Assembly: GCA_009704155.1 (NCBI GenBank) | Contig: WLES01000028.1 | Coordinates: forward strand, 1 to 8,100 | Direction: 5' to 3' | Length of the DNA stretch: 8,100 bases | Origin: Actinomycetota bacterium | GTDB taxonomy: Bacteria; Actinomycetota; Actinomycetes; Actinomycetales; Microbacteriaceae | In this document: positions 1 through 6,464 of the stretch, one piece after another | Layout: each line of letters starts with the position of its first letter | Position numbering within the stretch: the first letter of the stretch is position 1 | Position numbers and translations under genes: made by a program | The notes under the pieces: generated by a model | What the model was told of the DNA's origin: nothing | Seen by the model: the letters and a program-made list of their open reading frames with translations, nothing else | The model's database searches: none

Positions 1-1
1 C

Positions 2-751
2 TGTCTCGTCATCCTCGCGGTGACGCGCGAACTCGTCTCGACCTTTCGGGCTCTTCGGTCGCGCAAAGTAGCCGGGCTCACCGCACTCGCCGGTGTCCTC
101 ATCTTCATTAACTGGCTCTTCTACATCATCGCCTCACTCACGGGCCACGTAGTCGAGGCGTCGCTTGGATACTTCATCAACCCCCTCGTCACTGTGTTGC
201 TGGGAGTGATCGTGCTTGGCGAAAAACTTCGACCGCTCCAGTGGGCGGCACTCGGCTTCGCCGCGGTCGCCGTGGTCATTCTCGTCGTCGGGTACGGGCA
301 GTTTCCGTGGCTCGCGTTCGTTCTGGCGGGAAGCTTCGGCGTCTACGGCTTGGTCAAGAACCGAGTTGGTTCACGACTTTCCTCTACGGCGTCGCTCACC
401 CTTGAAACCGCGTGGCTTCTTCCCGTCGCCATCGCGATCCTTGTCTGGGAATCGGTCAGCGGAACGCTCGCGGCCGGCTCAGACCCTGGCTTCTTTTTCC
501 TCCTCGCCCTCGCCGGCCCGATAACGGCGATACCTCTCCTGCTGTTTGGGGCCGCAGCTCGACGTGTTCCGCTCGCGTGGATGGGGTTCATGCAATACGT
601 TTCGCCGACGATCCAGCTGCTCGTCGGGGTTCTTGTGTTGAGCGAGCCCATGCCGCTGCAAAGGCTGTTGGGTTTTGTGATGGTATGGGTTGGACTGGTT
701 GTATTGGCAATTGACGTCATTCGCGCCGAACGCAGGCCGATTTCACAATAA
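2..751 (+). CDS. rarD: RarD-type EamA-family transporter, 5'-truncated by window edge
   Basis: This is the C-terminal 249 residues of a multi-pass inner-membrane protein of the drug/metabolite transporter superfamily. The frame is open to the left edge of the window. The GTG at position 20 has no ribosome binding site and lies inside conserved sequence, so the true start is outside; full-length RarD proteins are about 300 residues, so roughly 50 are missing. Seen directly: repeated hydrophobic segments and the RarD hallmark region around positions 155-240, with GYFINPLVTVLLGV followed by LGEKL and later FMQYVSPTIQLLVGVLVLSEP, the second-half counterpart of the first motif. This internal repeat is typical of EamA proteins. 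RarD was named from a chloramphenicol-sensitivity phenotype, but its natural substrate is not known. It ends at TAA 749-751 with a basic cytoplasmic tail (RAERRPISQ). It is followed by a 199-base gap, so it is probably not co-transcribed with the next gene. Confidence 0.85.
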   Translation, partial: CLVILAVTRELVSTFRALRSRKVAGLTALAGVLIFINWLFYIIASLTGHVVEASLGYFINPLVTVLLGVIVLGEKLRPLQWAALGFAAVAVVILVVGYGQFPWLAFVLAGSFGVYGLVKNRVGSRLSSTASLTLETAWLLPVAIAILVWESVSGTLAAGSDPGFFFLLALAGPITAIPLLLFGAAARRVPLAWMGFMQYVSPTIQLLVGVLVLSEPMPLQRLLGFVMVWVGLVVLAIDVIRAERRPISQ

Positions 752-840
752 ATCAGGGCAAATTTCACGCCAAACGCAACGTCATTGCGAACAGACCAGT
801 TGGATAGCCCCCGAAATTGCAGATTCTTCTGTTTCAAAGC

Positions 841-856
841 GTTACACGCTTGTAAC
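841..856. promoter_or_regulatory. Palindromic operator candidate (GlnR-like)
   Basis: GTTACA-CGCT-TGTAAC is a perfect 6-base inverted repeat with a 4-base centre. It can also be read as GTTAC-n6-GTAAC, which fits the published actinobacterial GlnR pattern (gTnAC-n6-GnAAC) at the fixed positions. It ends two bases before a TATAGT -10-like box, so it covers much of the -35 to -10 spacer. A protein bound here would affect transcription of the binding-protein gene at 951. The palindrome is seen directly; the GlnR assignment is inference, and a TetR- or GntR-type repressor is equally possible. Confidence 0.45.
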
Positions 857-858
857 CG

Positions 859-864
859 TATAGT
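859..864 (+). promoter_or_regulatory. -10-like box for the binding-protein gene
   Basis: TATAGT matches the TATAAT consensus at five of six positions and would start transcription near 871, giving a leader of about 80 bases before the ATG at 951. There is no good -35 at 17 bases (836-841 reads AAAGCG), which would suit an activator-dependent promoter using the adjacent palindrome. An alternative is TTGCAC (866-871), 17 bases, TACCGT (889-894), with poorer -10 agreement. Confidence 0.4.
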
Positions 865-940
865 TTTGCACCGCACCTTGGGACTCTGTACCGTTGAGTA
901 TGTGGCGGATCAATCCGATTCGTTACACCATGGATGAAAC

Positions 941-946
941 AAGGAG
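941..946 (+). promoter_or_regulatory. Ribosome binding site that fixes the start at 951
   Basis: AAGGAG lies four bases before ATG 951. In-frame upstream starts at TTG 894, ATG 900 and ATG 930 have no such site, and using them would put 7-19 extra residues in front of a well-formed lipoprotein signal peptide. This decides for 951. Confidence 0.8.
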
Positions 947-950
947 AATC

Positions 951-2219
951 ATGGGCGCATTCACGAAGGCTTCGGCCTCGCGTAAGGTCGCGACTGTTCT
1001 CGGTAGCCTCGCCATGCTCGCAACTTCGGGCCTCGTGCTCGCTGGTTGTGCTGCTGACGGTGGCAACGGAGGAGCTGTCGGCGATCTGACACTCAAGATC
1101 GGTACTGCACTTCCGCAGACCGGTAACCTCGCGTTCCTCGGACCCCCCGAAGAAGCTGGCGTTTCGCTTGCCGTCAAGGAAGTTAACGAAGCCGCCAAGG
1201 GCGTTACCATCGAGGTCACCTGGGGTGACTCGGGCGACACCGACAACAAGGCATACGAAACCGAAATCCCGCGTCTTCTTGACGCAGGTGTCACGGCAAT
1301 CCTCGGTGCTGCATCGTCGGGAACCTCATTGCAGTTCATTGACGATGTCACCGGAGCTGGCGTAATCCAGTTCTCGCCTGCCAACACGTCGGCTGCACTC
1401 ACCACCTACGACGACAACGGACTGTACTTCCGTACCGCTCCGTCGGACGTTCTTCAGGGTGAAGTTCTCGGTAACCTCATCGCTGCAGACGGACACCAGA
1501 CCCTCGGCATGATCGTCCTCAACGACTCGTACGGCACCGGCCTTGCACAGTTCGTTTCGGACGCATTCACCGCTGCAGGTGGAACCGTTGTGGCTCAGCC
1601 CACCTACAACACAGGTGACACGAACTTCGACGCTCAGGTTGCTGAAGTTACCGCTGCTGCTCCCGACGCTATCGTCCTCATCACTTTCGAAGAGGTCAAG
1701 ACGATTGCTCCCGCGCTCATCGGTGGCGGATACGCTTCTGAGAACGTCTACTTCGTTGACGGTAACCTCGCCAACTACTCGGAAGACTTCGCTGCAGGTC
1801 TTCTCGAAGGCGCTAAGGGAACCCTCCCCGGTCTGGACATCACCACCATCGCTGACTTCACAACCCGCATGAACGACAACTGGGTTGCAGAAGGAAACGA
1901 TGACCTCGCTGACGTATTCGCATACGGTCCTGAAGCTTACGACGCTGTCGTACTCCTCGCCCTTGCCGCTCTCGAAGCCGGCTCGGTTGAAGGTGTCGAC
2001 ATGGCTGCAAAGCTCCAGGAAGTATCGGGTGGCGTTGACGGTGGCACCAAGTGCACCACGTTCGCAGAATGCGCTGACATCATCAATGGTGGCGGCCAGG
2101 CTGACTACGACGGTGTCTCGGGCCCCATCACCTTCAACGAGGTCGGTGACCCCACCGAAGCATCGATTGGTGTTTACCAGTACGGTGCTGACAACGTAGC
2201 CGTTCCGTTCAACGGATAA
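951..2219 (+). CDS. livK: Lipoprotein substrate-binding protein of a Liv/HAAT-type ABC importer
   Basis: This 422-residue extracytoplasmic binding protein captures the ligand for the LivHMGF transporter encoded on the opposite strand. Residues 1-32 are a lipoprotein signal peptide: basic SRK, a hydrophobic core and the lipobox LAGC with the lipidated Cys33. The mature part is a two-lobed periplasmic-binding fold of the Leu/Ile/Val family, beginning LKIGTALPQTGNLAFLGPP. It includes GAASSGTS, the region whose Ser/Thr residues hold the amino-acid backbone in LivJ/LivK, and the late YGPEAYDAVVLLALA helix. A Cys pair (KCTTFAEC) near the C terminus may form a disulfide. By my count the mature protein has about 55 Asp/Glu and 11 Lys/Arg, so it is strongly acidic. 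Codon use is very biased: every lysine is AAG and all but one asparagine is AAC, pointing to high expression. Family membership is firm. The ligand is not settled and could be branched-chain or other amino acids, amides or urea. A strong terminator follows at once. Confidence 0.88.
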   Translation: MGAFTKASASRKVATVLGSLAMLATSGLVLAGCAADGGNGGAVGDLTLKIGTALPQTGNLAFLGPPEEAGVSLAVKEVNEAAKGVTIEVTWGDSGDTDNKAYETEIPRLLDAGVTAILGAASSGTSLQFIDDVTGAGVIQFSPANTSAALTTYDDNGLYFRTAPSDVLQGEVLGNLIAADGHQTLGMIVLNDSYGTGLAQFVSDAFTAAGGTVVAQPTYNTGDTNFDAQVAEVTAAAPDAIVLITFEEVKTIAPALIGGGYASENVYFVDGNLANYSEDFAAGLLEGAKGTLPGLDITTIADFTTRMNDNWVAEGNDDLADVFAYGPEAYDAVVLLALAALEAGSVEGVDMAAKLQEVSGGVDGGTKCTTFAECADIINGGGQADYDGVSGPITFNEVGDPTEASIGVYQYGADNVAVPFNG

Positions 2220-2237
2220 CGACTAACAGTCACTCAG

Positions 2238-2267
2238 AGAGGCCCCGGGGAAACCCGGGGTCTCTTT
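2238..2267 (+). terminator. Rho-independent terminator of the binding-protein gene
   Basis: A 12-base-pair stem (2238-2249 with 2254-2265, one G·T wobble) closed by a GAAA tetraloop at 2250-2253, with the T-run TTT at 2265-2267. It begins 19 bases after the stop codon. The U-tract is short but the stem is very GC-rich. Its orientation serves the plus strand. Confidence 0.85.
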
Positions 2268-2324
2268 GCGTGTGTGTGGCACTCGTGTGAGGCGACTGTC
2301 GGTGGCTGTGGCCCAAAGAACGAC

Positions 2325-2353
2325 AAAACCCGCCCCGGTGAGGAGGCGGGCTT
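2325..2353 (-). terminator. Rho-independent terminator of the livHMGF operon
   Basis: Read on the minus strand, the arm CCCGCC (complement of 2345-2350) pairs with GGCGGG (complement of 2329-2334) across a 10-base loop, and three further pairs including one G·U can extend the stem. TTTT follows (complement of 2325-2328). It lies 14 bases past the livF stop, so the two convergent units each carry their own terminator in a 147-base gap. Confidence 0.75.
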
Positions 2354-2366
2354 AGCGTGAAGAAAG

Positions 2367-3101
2367 TTAGGCGCCGAGGGTGCCGAGATAGAGACCAATG
2401 ACCTTGGGGTCATTGAGGAGGTCGCGGCCGGTTCCCGTGTAGGCGTCTTTACCCTGATCGAGAACGTATCCGCGGTCACAGATTTGCAAGCAGCGGCGAG
2501 CATTTTGCTCGACCATAATCGTCGTCACGCCGGCCTTGTTGATCTCGGAGACACGAATGAACGCTTCGTCCTGACGAACGGGCGAAAGACCGGCGCTGGG
2601 CTCGTCGAGGAGGAGCACAGCTGGCTCCATCATGAGCGCTCGACCCATCGCAACCATCTGGCGTTCTCCACCCGAGAGCGAACCTGCACGCTGCTTGAGG
2701 CGCTTACCCAGTTCAGCAAAGATGCTCGTGACGAACTCAAGCCGTTCGTCGTAGCGCTTGGGCGCCTGGTAGAGACCCATTTGAAGGTTCTCTTCGATCG
2801 TGAGACTGGGGAAGACGTTGTTTGATTGTGGAACGAACCCGACACCGCGTGCGACGAGCTTGTTGGCCTTGAGGCCAGTGATGTCATCGCCATTGAGCGT
2901 GATAGTCCCGCCTCGAACATTGACGAGGCCAAAGATTGCCTTGAGGAATGTCGACTTACCAGCGCCGTTCGGTCCGATGATTCCGATGAGTTCGCCCTTG
3001 TTGGCGTAAAGGTTCGTGCCGTTGAGGATGTTCACCCCGGGAAGGTATCCGGCGAGGAGATCCTTTGTCTCGATGACGGGAACTTCTGACGTGCGCGCCA
3101 T
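2367..3101 (-). CDS. livF: LivF-type ATPase of the ABC importer
   Basis: A 244-residue cytoplasmic ATP-binding subunit that pairs with LivG to power import. Seen in order: Walker A GPNGAGKS (43-50), Q-loop Gln92 in FVPQSNNVFPSLT, ABC signature LSGGE (142-146), Walker B LLLDEP with Asp166 and Glu167, and MVEQN (196-200). At the last site LivF proteins carry Gln (here Gln199) where most ABC ATPases have the switch His, so the difference is a family trait rather than damage. RGYVLDQG near 210-217 is also typical of LivF. Length matches the family (about 235-245). The ATG overlaps the livG stop as TAATG, with AAGGA six bases upstream on the coding strand, indicating translational coupling. It is the last gene of the operon and ends at a hairpin terminator. 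Confidence 0.93.
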   Translation of the reverse strand: MARTSEVPVIETKDLLAGYLPGVNILNGTNLYANKGELIGIIGPNGAGKSTFLKAIFGLVNVRGGTITLNGDDITGLKANKLVARGVGFVPQSNNVFPSLTIEENLQMGLYQAPKRYDERLEFVTSIFAELGKRLKQRAGSLSGGERQMVAMGRALMMEPAVLLLDEPSAGLSPVRQDEAFIRVSEINKAGVTTIMVEQNARRCLQICDRGYVLDQGKDAYTGTGRDLLNDPKVIGLYLGTLGA

Positions 3102-4003
3102 TATGAGTCCTTACCCTTCTTCGGAAGTGTGATTCTGCCGGTGACCGTGCCGAGATCGGTGTCTTGGTGGCTACCGAGGTAGGCGTCGATGACGGCGGGG
3201 TTCTTCATGACCTCGTCCGGCGCACCTTCGGCAACGACTCGACCTTCAGCCATGACAATCACCCAGTCAGCGATGTGTCGGACCATGTGCATGTCGTGTT
3301 CAACGAACAAGACGGTCATTCCCTCTTTCTTGAGGTTGAGGATGTGCTCGAGCAGCGACTCGGTCAACGCTGGGTTGACGCCAGCCATGGGCTCGTCCAA
3401 CATGACGAGTTCTGGCTTAGTCATGAGTGCACGGGCCATTTCGAGAAGCTTTCGCTGCCCACCGGAGAGGGATGCCGCGAAATCATCTTTCTTGGTGTCG
3501 AGTTTGAACCGGGTGAGTATTTCGATTGCTTGCGTCTCGATTTCCTCGTCCTTCTTCTTCCAAATGAAGGGGAAGAGCGACGCACCGAGTTTCTCGCCTG
3601 GCTGTTCGGTTGAGCCCAGTTTCATGTTGTCCATGACCGTGAGCAGCGCGAGAGCCTTAGTGAGCTGGAAGGTCCTGATGAGACCCATCCGGGCAACCTT
3701 GAACGCCGAAACACCAGCGAGGGATTTGCCGTTGAACGACCACTTTCCCTCATTGGGGGTGTCGAATCCCGTGAGCAGGTTGAAGAACGTTGTCTTGCCA
3801 GCGCCGTTGGGCCCGATGAGGGCGGTGATGGCGTTGCGGGGGATTTCGACGTGCGCAACGTCAACGGCGACGAGACCACCGAATTGGCGGCGAACACCAT
3901 CAGCGACGAGGATCGGGTCCTTTTTGGCCACACCCGGCTTAATCTCACCGACGTGGAGTCCGGTCGATTTGATCGGTGTGGAGGATTGGCTGCTACTTGA
4001 CAA
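3101..4003 (-). CDS. livG: LivG-type ATPase of the ABC importer
   Basis: A 300-residue cytoplasmic ATPase, partner of LivF. Motifs: Walker A GPNGAGKT (64-71), Q-loop Gln113 in IRTFQLTKAL, signature LSGGQ (179-183), Walker B MLDEP with Asp203 and Glu204, and switch His236 in VEHDMHMV. The EGAPDEVMKNPAVIDAYLG segment (259-277) is the usual LivG/LivF C-terminal signature. It is longer than the common 250-260 residues because of a polar N-terminal extension (about residues 1-30) and a C-terminal tail (about 278-300) rich in charged residues. The start is TTG at 4003, inside the end of livM (11-base overlap), chosen because AAGGAG sits seven bases upstream; no in-frame ATG fits. The TTG start and overlap suggest coupling to livM translation. 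Confidence 0.92.
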   Translation of the reverse strand: MSSSSQSSTPIKSTGLHVGEIKPGVAKKDPILVADGVRRQFGGLVAVDVAHVEIPRNAITALIGPNGAGKTTFFNLLTGFDTPNEGKWSFNGKSLAGVSAFKVARMGLIRTFQLTKALALLTVMDNMKLGSTEQPGEKLGASLFPFIWKKKDEEIETQAIEILTRFKLDTKKDDFAASLSGGQRKLLEMARALMTKPELVMLDEPMAGVNPALTESLLEHILNLKKEGMTVLFVEHDMHMVRHIADWVIVMAEGRVVAEGAPDEVMKNPAVIDAYLGSHQDTDLGTVTGRITLPKKGKDS

Positions 4004-5009
4004 AGGTCAGCTCCTTCTTGTTGCCAAAAATTCCCTGCGGTCGGAAAATGACCAGAAGCACGAGGATGACCCCGACGATGATGAATCGGATCTGAGCTGC
4101 CTGGATTCCGCTGAACGGAAGCAGCCCGGCTTTCGCGAGAGCGGGGAATACCAGACCGAGGAATGCTTGGAGGGTCCAGAAGATAACGGAACCGACCAGC
4201 GGCCCAAACACCGTAGCTGCGCCACCGAGAAGGAGGGCAGTCCAGATGAAGAACGTCAGGGATGTCACGTACACACTCGAGTTGACGTTGGTCGACAAGG
4301 CGAGGAGCAGCCCACCGAGCGAACCGAGGACGCCACCAATAACCAGTGCCTGCATCTTGTAGGCGAAGACGTTCTTTCCGAGTGAACGAACAGCGTCCTC
4401 GTCTTCACGAATTCCCTTGATGACACGGCCCCACGGGGAGTTCACGAGTCGCCATACTGCGAAAGTCGCACCAACGAGGATGAGCATTCCGACGATGCGG
4501 ATGAACCACGTGCGCTCGTTGTCAAGGAACGGTTCAAATCCGTATTCGCCACTGGGGATGGGGTTTGCGTCGTTGAAGCCACCGGCTCCCGGCGTCGGGT
4601 TAGTGACAGTCCCACCCGTTCCATTGAATCCGGTGAGCCCGTCTGCCGATCCAGTCACATCCGTGAACACAGCAGTGAGGAGTAGTAGACGGATAATCTC
4701 AGCCGCGGCAATGGTGACGATAGCGAGGTAATCGCCGCGCAATCGGAGGGTCGGGATTCCGAGAATGAGAGCGAACACGATGGACGCTCCGATGCCGACA
4801 AATGCGGCGAGGTACCAGGGCAATCCGAACGTGAGGATTCCGATGGCGTATCCGTAGGCACCGAGAGCCATGAAGCCAGCCATACCCATGTTGAGGAGCC
4901 CCGCGAATCCGAAGTGGATGGCAAGACCCAACCCTGCGAGGGCATACGCCATCGTGGTGGGGTCAAGAATGAATGACGCTGTAGACGAGAGAATTCCGAG
5001 GAAGTCCAT
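3993..5009 (-). CDS. livM: LivM-type permease of the ABC importer
   Basis: A 338-residue inner-membrane protein forming the translocation path with LivH. Seen directly: many hydrophobic spans, the early FGFAGLLNMGMAGFMALGAY region (33-52) and LRLRGDYLAIVTIAAAEIIR (88-107), both LivM hallmarks. The cytoplasmic coupling-helix region is SPWGRVIKGIREDEDAVRSLG (191-211), which contacts an ATPase subunit. The C terminus contains FRPQGIFG. Residues about 116-167 form a long Gly/Asn/Pro-rich loop, predicted to face outside. The start ATG lies two bases after the livH stop; its ribosome site is weak (GGGTGGG within the livH end), consistent with coupling to livH translation. Length is normal for actinobacterial LivM. 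Confidence 0.92.
   Translation of the reverse strand: MDFLGILSSTASFILDPTTMAYALAGLGLAIHFGFAGLLNMGMAGFMALGAYGYAIGILTFGLPWYLAAFVGIGASIVFALILGIPTLRLRGDYLAIVTIAAAEIIRLLLLTAVFTDVTGSADGLTGFNGTGGTVTNPTPGAGGFNDANPIPSGEYGFEPFLDNERTWFIRIVGMLILVGATFAVWRLVNSPWGRVIKGIREDEDAVRSLGKNVFAYKMQALVIGGVLGSLGGLLLALSTNVNSSVYVTSLTFFIWTALLLGGAATVFGPLVGSVIFWTLQAFLGLVFPALAKAGLLPFSGIQAAQIRFIIVGVILVLLVIFRPQGIFGNKKELTFVK
4011..4016 (-). promoter_or_regulatory. Ribosome binding site for the livG TTG start
   Basis: On the minus strand AAGGAG lies seven bases before TTG 4003, within the final codons of livM (KKEL). The near-ideal spacing supports the non-ATG start. Confidence 0.7.
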
Positions 5010-5011
5010 GG

Positions 5012-6343
5012 CTATCCCACCCTTTCCTTACGACCAAAGATTCCCTGAGGACGGAACAGCAGGATTCCGATGAGAATGACGAGCGCGCCGACGTACTTGA
5101 GGTCAGAGGGAATGATGAGGCTCGAGGCTTCGACAAGGATTCCCACAATGATGGAACCAATGAGCGCACCGTACGCCGTGCCCAATCCACCGAGGGTCGT
5201 CGCGGCGAAGATGAGAAGCAGAATCTGCCCACCCATATCCCAGCGGATGCCAGGGCGGAAGTATGCCCAGAGAATTCCGGAGAATCCGGCGAGGACCGAT
5301 CCGATAACCCAGACCACTCGAACAACGCCGTCAACATCGATTCCTGACGCCGCAGCGAGGCTTGGATTGTCGGAGATGGCTCGAGTTGCCTTACCGATTT
5401 TCGTGTAGGTGAGCCACCATCCAAAGATGATGATGAGCAAAATCGAGAGACCCATGCTCACCATGTCAACGACGGAGAGTTTGACAGAACCGAAGAGTGC
5501 AATTTGGGGTGCGTCAGAGCCGGGAAGCTGCTCTGTTCCTCCGCCGATGAAGAACTGGTACATGTAGCGAATCGCGAGCGACAGGCCAATCGACACGATC
5601 ATGAGCTGGACCAGACCGGTGTTTCGCTTGCGAAGCGGTTTCCATAGCCCGGCATCAAGACCCCAGCCGAGACCGGCCGACAACACAATTGCGAGAACAA
5701 TGGCGAGAGGGAGCGCTGAGTCACCGAGTATCCCGACGAGACCGAAGGTTACGACGGCACCGAACGTGACCATTTCTGCGTGGGCGAAGTTTGAAATACC
5801 TGTGGTTCCGTAGATGAGCGACAGCCCGACAGAGGCAAGTGCGAGCATGAGTCCGAAGTTCAGCCCTGAGATCAGTCGCTGGACAATCTGATCAACCATG
5901 CTGACCGTATTGCGCTCGCCTTGACCAATGAAGAAGTTCATTGCCACACGACCACCCGGTCCGACGGTTACTGTTTGAACGTTGCTTTCGACAAACTCGG
6001 TTTCAGGGTTGTCGACAACGGCAATTCCATCGGGAAGCGTCGACTCGTCAACGGTGACGGTGTAATCGGCGTTCCGCTCAGGAACACCAACCGTCCACTT
6101 ACCTTCGGCATCAGAGGAAACCTCCGCTGAGAACCCACCCCCACCCGTCACGGTGACGAGAACGCCATTGACGCCGATGCCCTCGTTCTGAACATTTCCG
6201 CTCACCTTGTAAGGCAACTCGGGGTTGACAACATCGGCGTGTGCCGGTGCGCCCAACGCGAGAACTCCGAAGGCGAGCACGAACGCCCCCACGGCGGCGG
6301 ATAAACGCCCCATGGCTCGTCGTGTCGTGGCCGTGAGATTCAC
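5012..6343 (-). CDS. livH: LivH-type permease with signal peptide and exported N-terminal beta domain
   Basis: A 443-residue fusion, first gene of the transporter operon. Residues 1-36 form a classical signal peptide (TTRRAMGR, a hydrophobic core, then APAHA before Asp37). Residues about 45-142 look like a carboxypeptidase-regulatory/transthyretin-like beta domain: YKVSGNVQNEGIGVNGVLVTVTG, then SSDAEGKWTVGVP, DYTVTVDESTLPDG and a closing VAMNFFIGQG. From about 150 onward it is a LivH permease: GLNFGLMLALASVGLSLIYGTTGISNFAHAEMVTFGA (160-196), the coupling region TKIGKATRAISDNPSLAAASGID (314-336) and the end FRPQGIFGRK. E. coli LivH is about 308 residues, so the extra length is the exported front part. 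The start is GTG 6343 because AGGAGG precedes it by four bases. The frame stays open upstream to 6487, but that stretch has no ribosome site and would bury the signal peptide. The domain could bind the lipoprotein or a cell-envelope component; that is inference. Confidence 0.9.
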   Translation of the reverse strand: MNLTATTRRAMGRLSAAVGAFVLAFGVLALGAPAHADVVNPELPYKVSGNVQNEGIGVNGVLVTVTGGGGFSAEVSSDAEGKWTVGVPERNADYTVTVDESTLPDGIAVVDNPETEFVESNVQTVTVGPGGRVAMNFFIGQGERNTVSMVDQIVQRLISGLNFGLMLALASVGLSLIYGTTGISNFAHAEMVTFGAVVTFGLVGILGDSALPLAIVLAIVLSAGLGWGLDAGLWKPLRKRNTGLVQLMIVSIGLSLAIRYMYQFFIGGGTEQLPGSDAPQIALFGSVKLSVVDMVSMGLSILLIIIFGWWLTYTKIGKATRAISDNPSLAAASGIDVDGVVRVVWVIGSVLAGFSGILWAYFRPGIRWDMGGQILLLIFAATTLGGLGTAYGALIGSIIVGILVEASSLIIPSDLKYVGALVILIGILLFRPQGIFGRKERVG

Positions 6344-6347
6344 AGGA

Positions 6348-6353
6348 CCTCCT
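6348..6353 (-). promoter_or_regulatory. Ribosome binding site that fixes the livH GTG start
   Basis: A full AGGAGG on the minus strand, four bases before GTG 6343. It rules out the longer frame starting at 6487. Confidence 0.85.
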
Positions 6354-6412
6354 GGTCGTGGCCGTGCGTGCTGAGTGCAGGCGCGGGTAGTCGTCGTTGA
6401 CGGTACTGTCCG

Positions 6413-6441
6413 ATTATTGCGTGAATGCGAGCGAGACACAA
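6413..6441 (-). promoter_or_regulatory. Candidate promoter of the livHMGF operon
   Basis: On the minus strand TTGTGT (complement of 6436-6441), a 17-base spacer and AATAAT (complement of 6413-6418). The -10 agrees at five of six positions and the -35 at three. It would start near 6406 and leave about 63 bases of leader. Chosen by eye among several A/T-rich options. Confidence 0.35.
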
Positions 6442-6464
6442 ACGCTAACTGACGATTTGTGACT

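Noticed and set aside
20..22. GTG as the start of rarD
   Set aside because: It has no ribosome site, the frame continues to the window edge, and the RarD alignment needs more N-terminal sequence.
775..789. CGCAA-CGTCA-TTGCG hairpin after rarD as a terminator
   Set aside because: The stem has only five pairs and no T-run follows on either strand, so it is not supportable as a terminator.
343..876. A 177-codon minus-strand frame opposite rarD and the following gap
   Set aside because: It has no ribosome site or recognisable domain and overlaps a clear RarD coding region and the candidate promoter; treated as a shadow.
906..917. CGGAT-CA-ATCCG inverted repeat in the leader of the binding-protein gene
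   Set aside because: It is a short symmetry that can arise by chance; it neither covers the ribosome site nor resembles a known riboswitch.
894..950. Upstream in-frame starts (TTG 894, ATG 900, ATG 930) for the binding protein, or a short leader peptide
   Set aside because: None has a ribosome binding site, and they would extend a normal lipoprotein signal peptide. There is no sign of an attenuator-type leader.
923..1405. A 160-codon minus-strand frame opposite the binding-protein gene
   Set aside because: It is antisense to a strongly codon-biased gene whose regular codon pattern creates such open frames; no motif is present.
3189..4385. A 398-codon open frame on the plus strand opposite livG and livM
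   Set aside because: It lies wholly antisense to two genes with complete ABC motifs. Its composition is Ser/Arg/Pro-rich with no recognisable domain, as expected of a shadow frame in GC-rich DNA.
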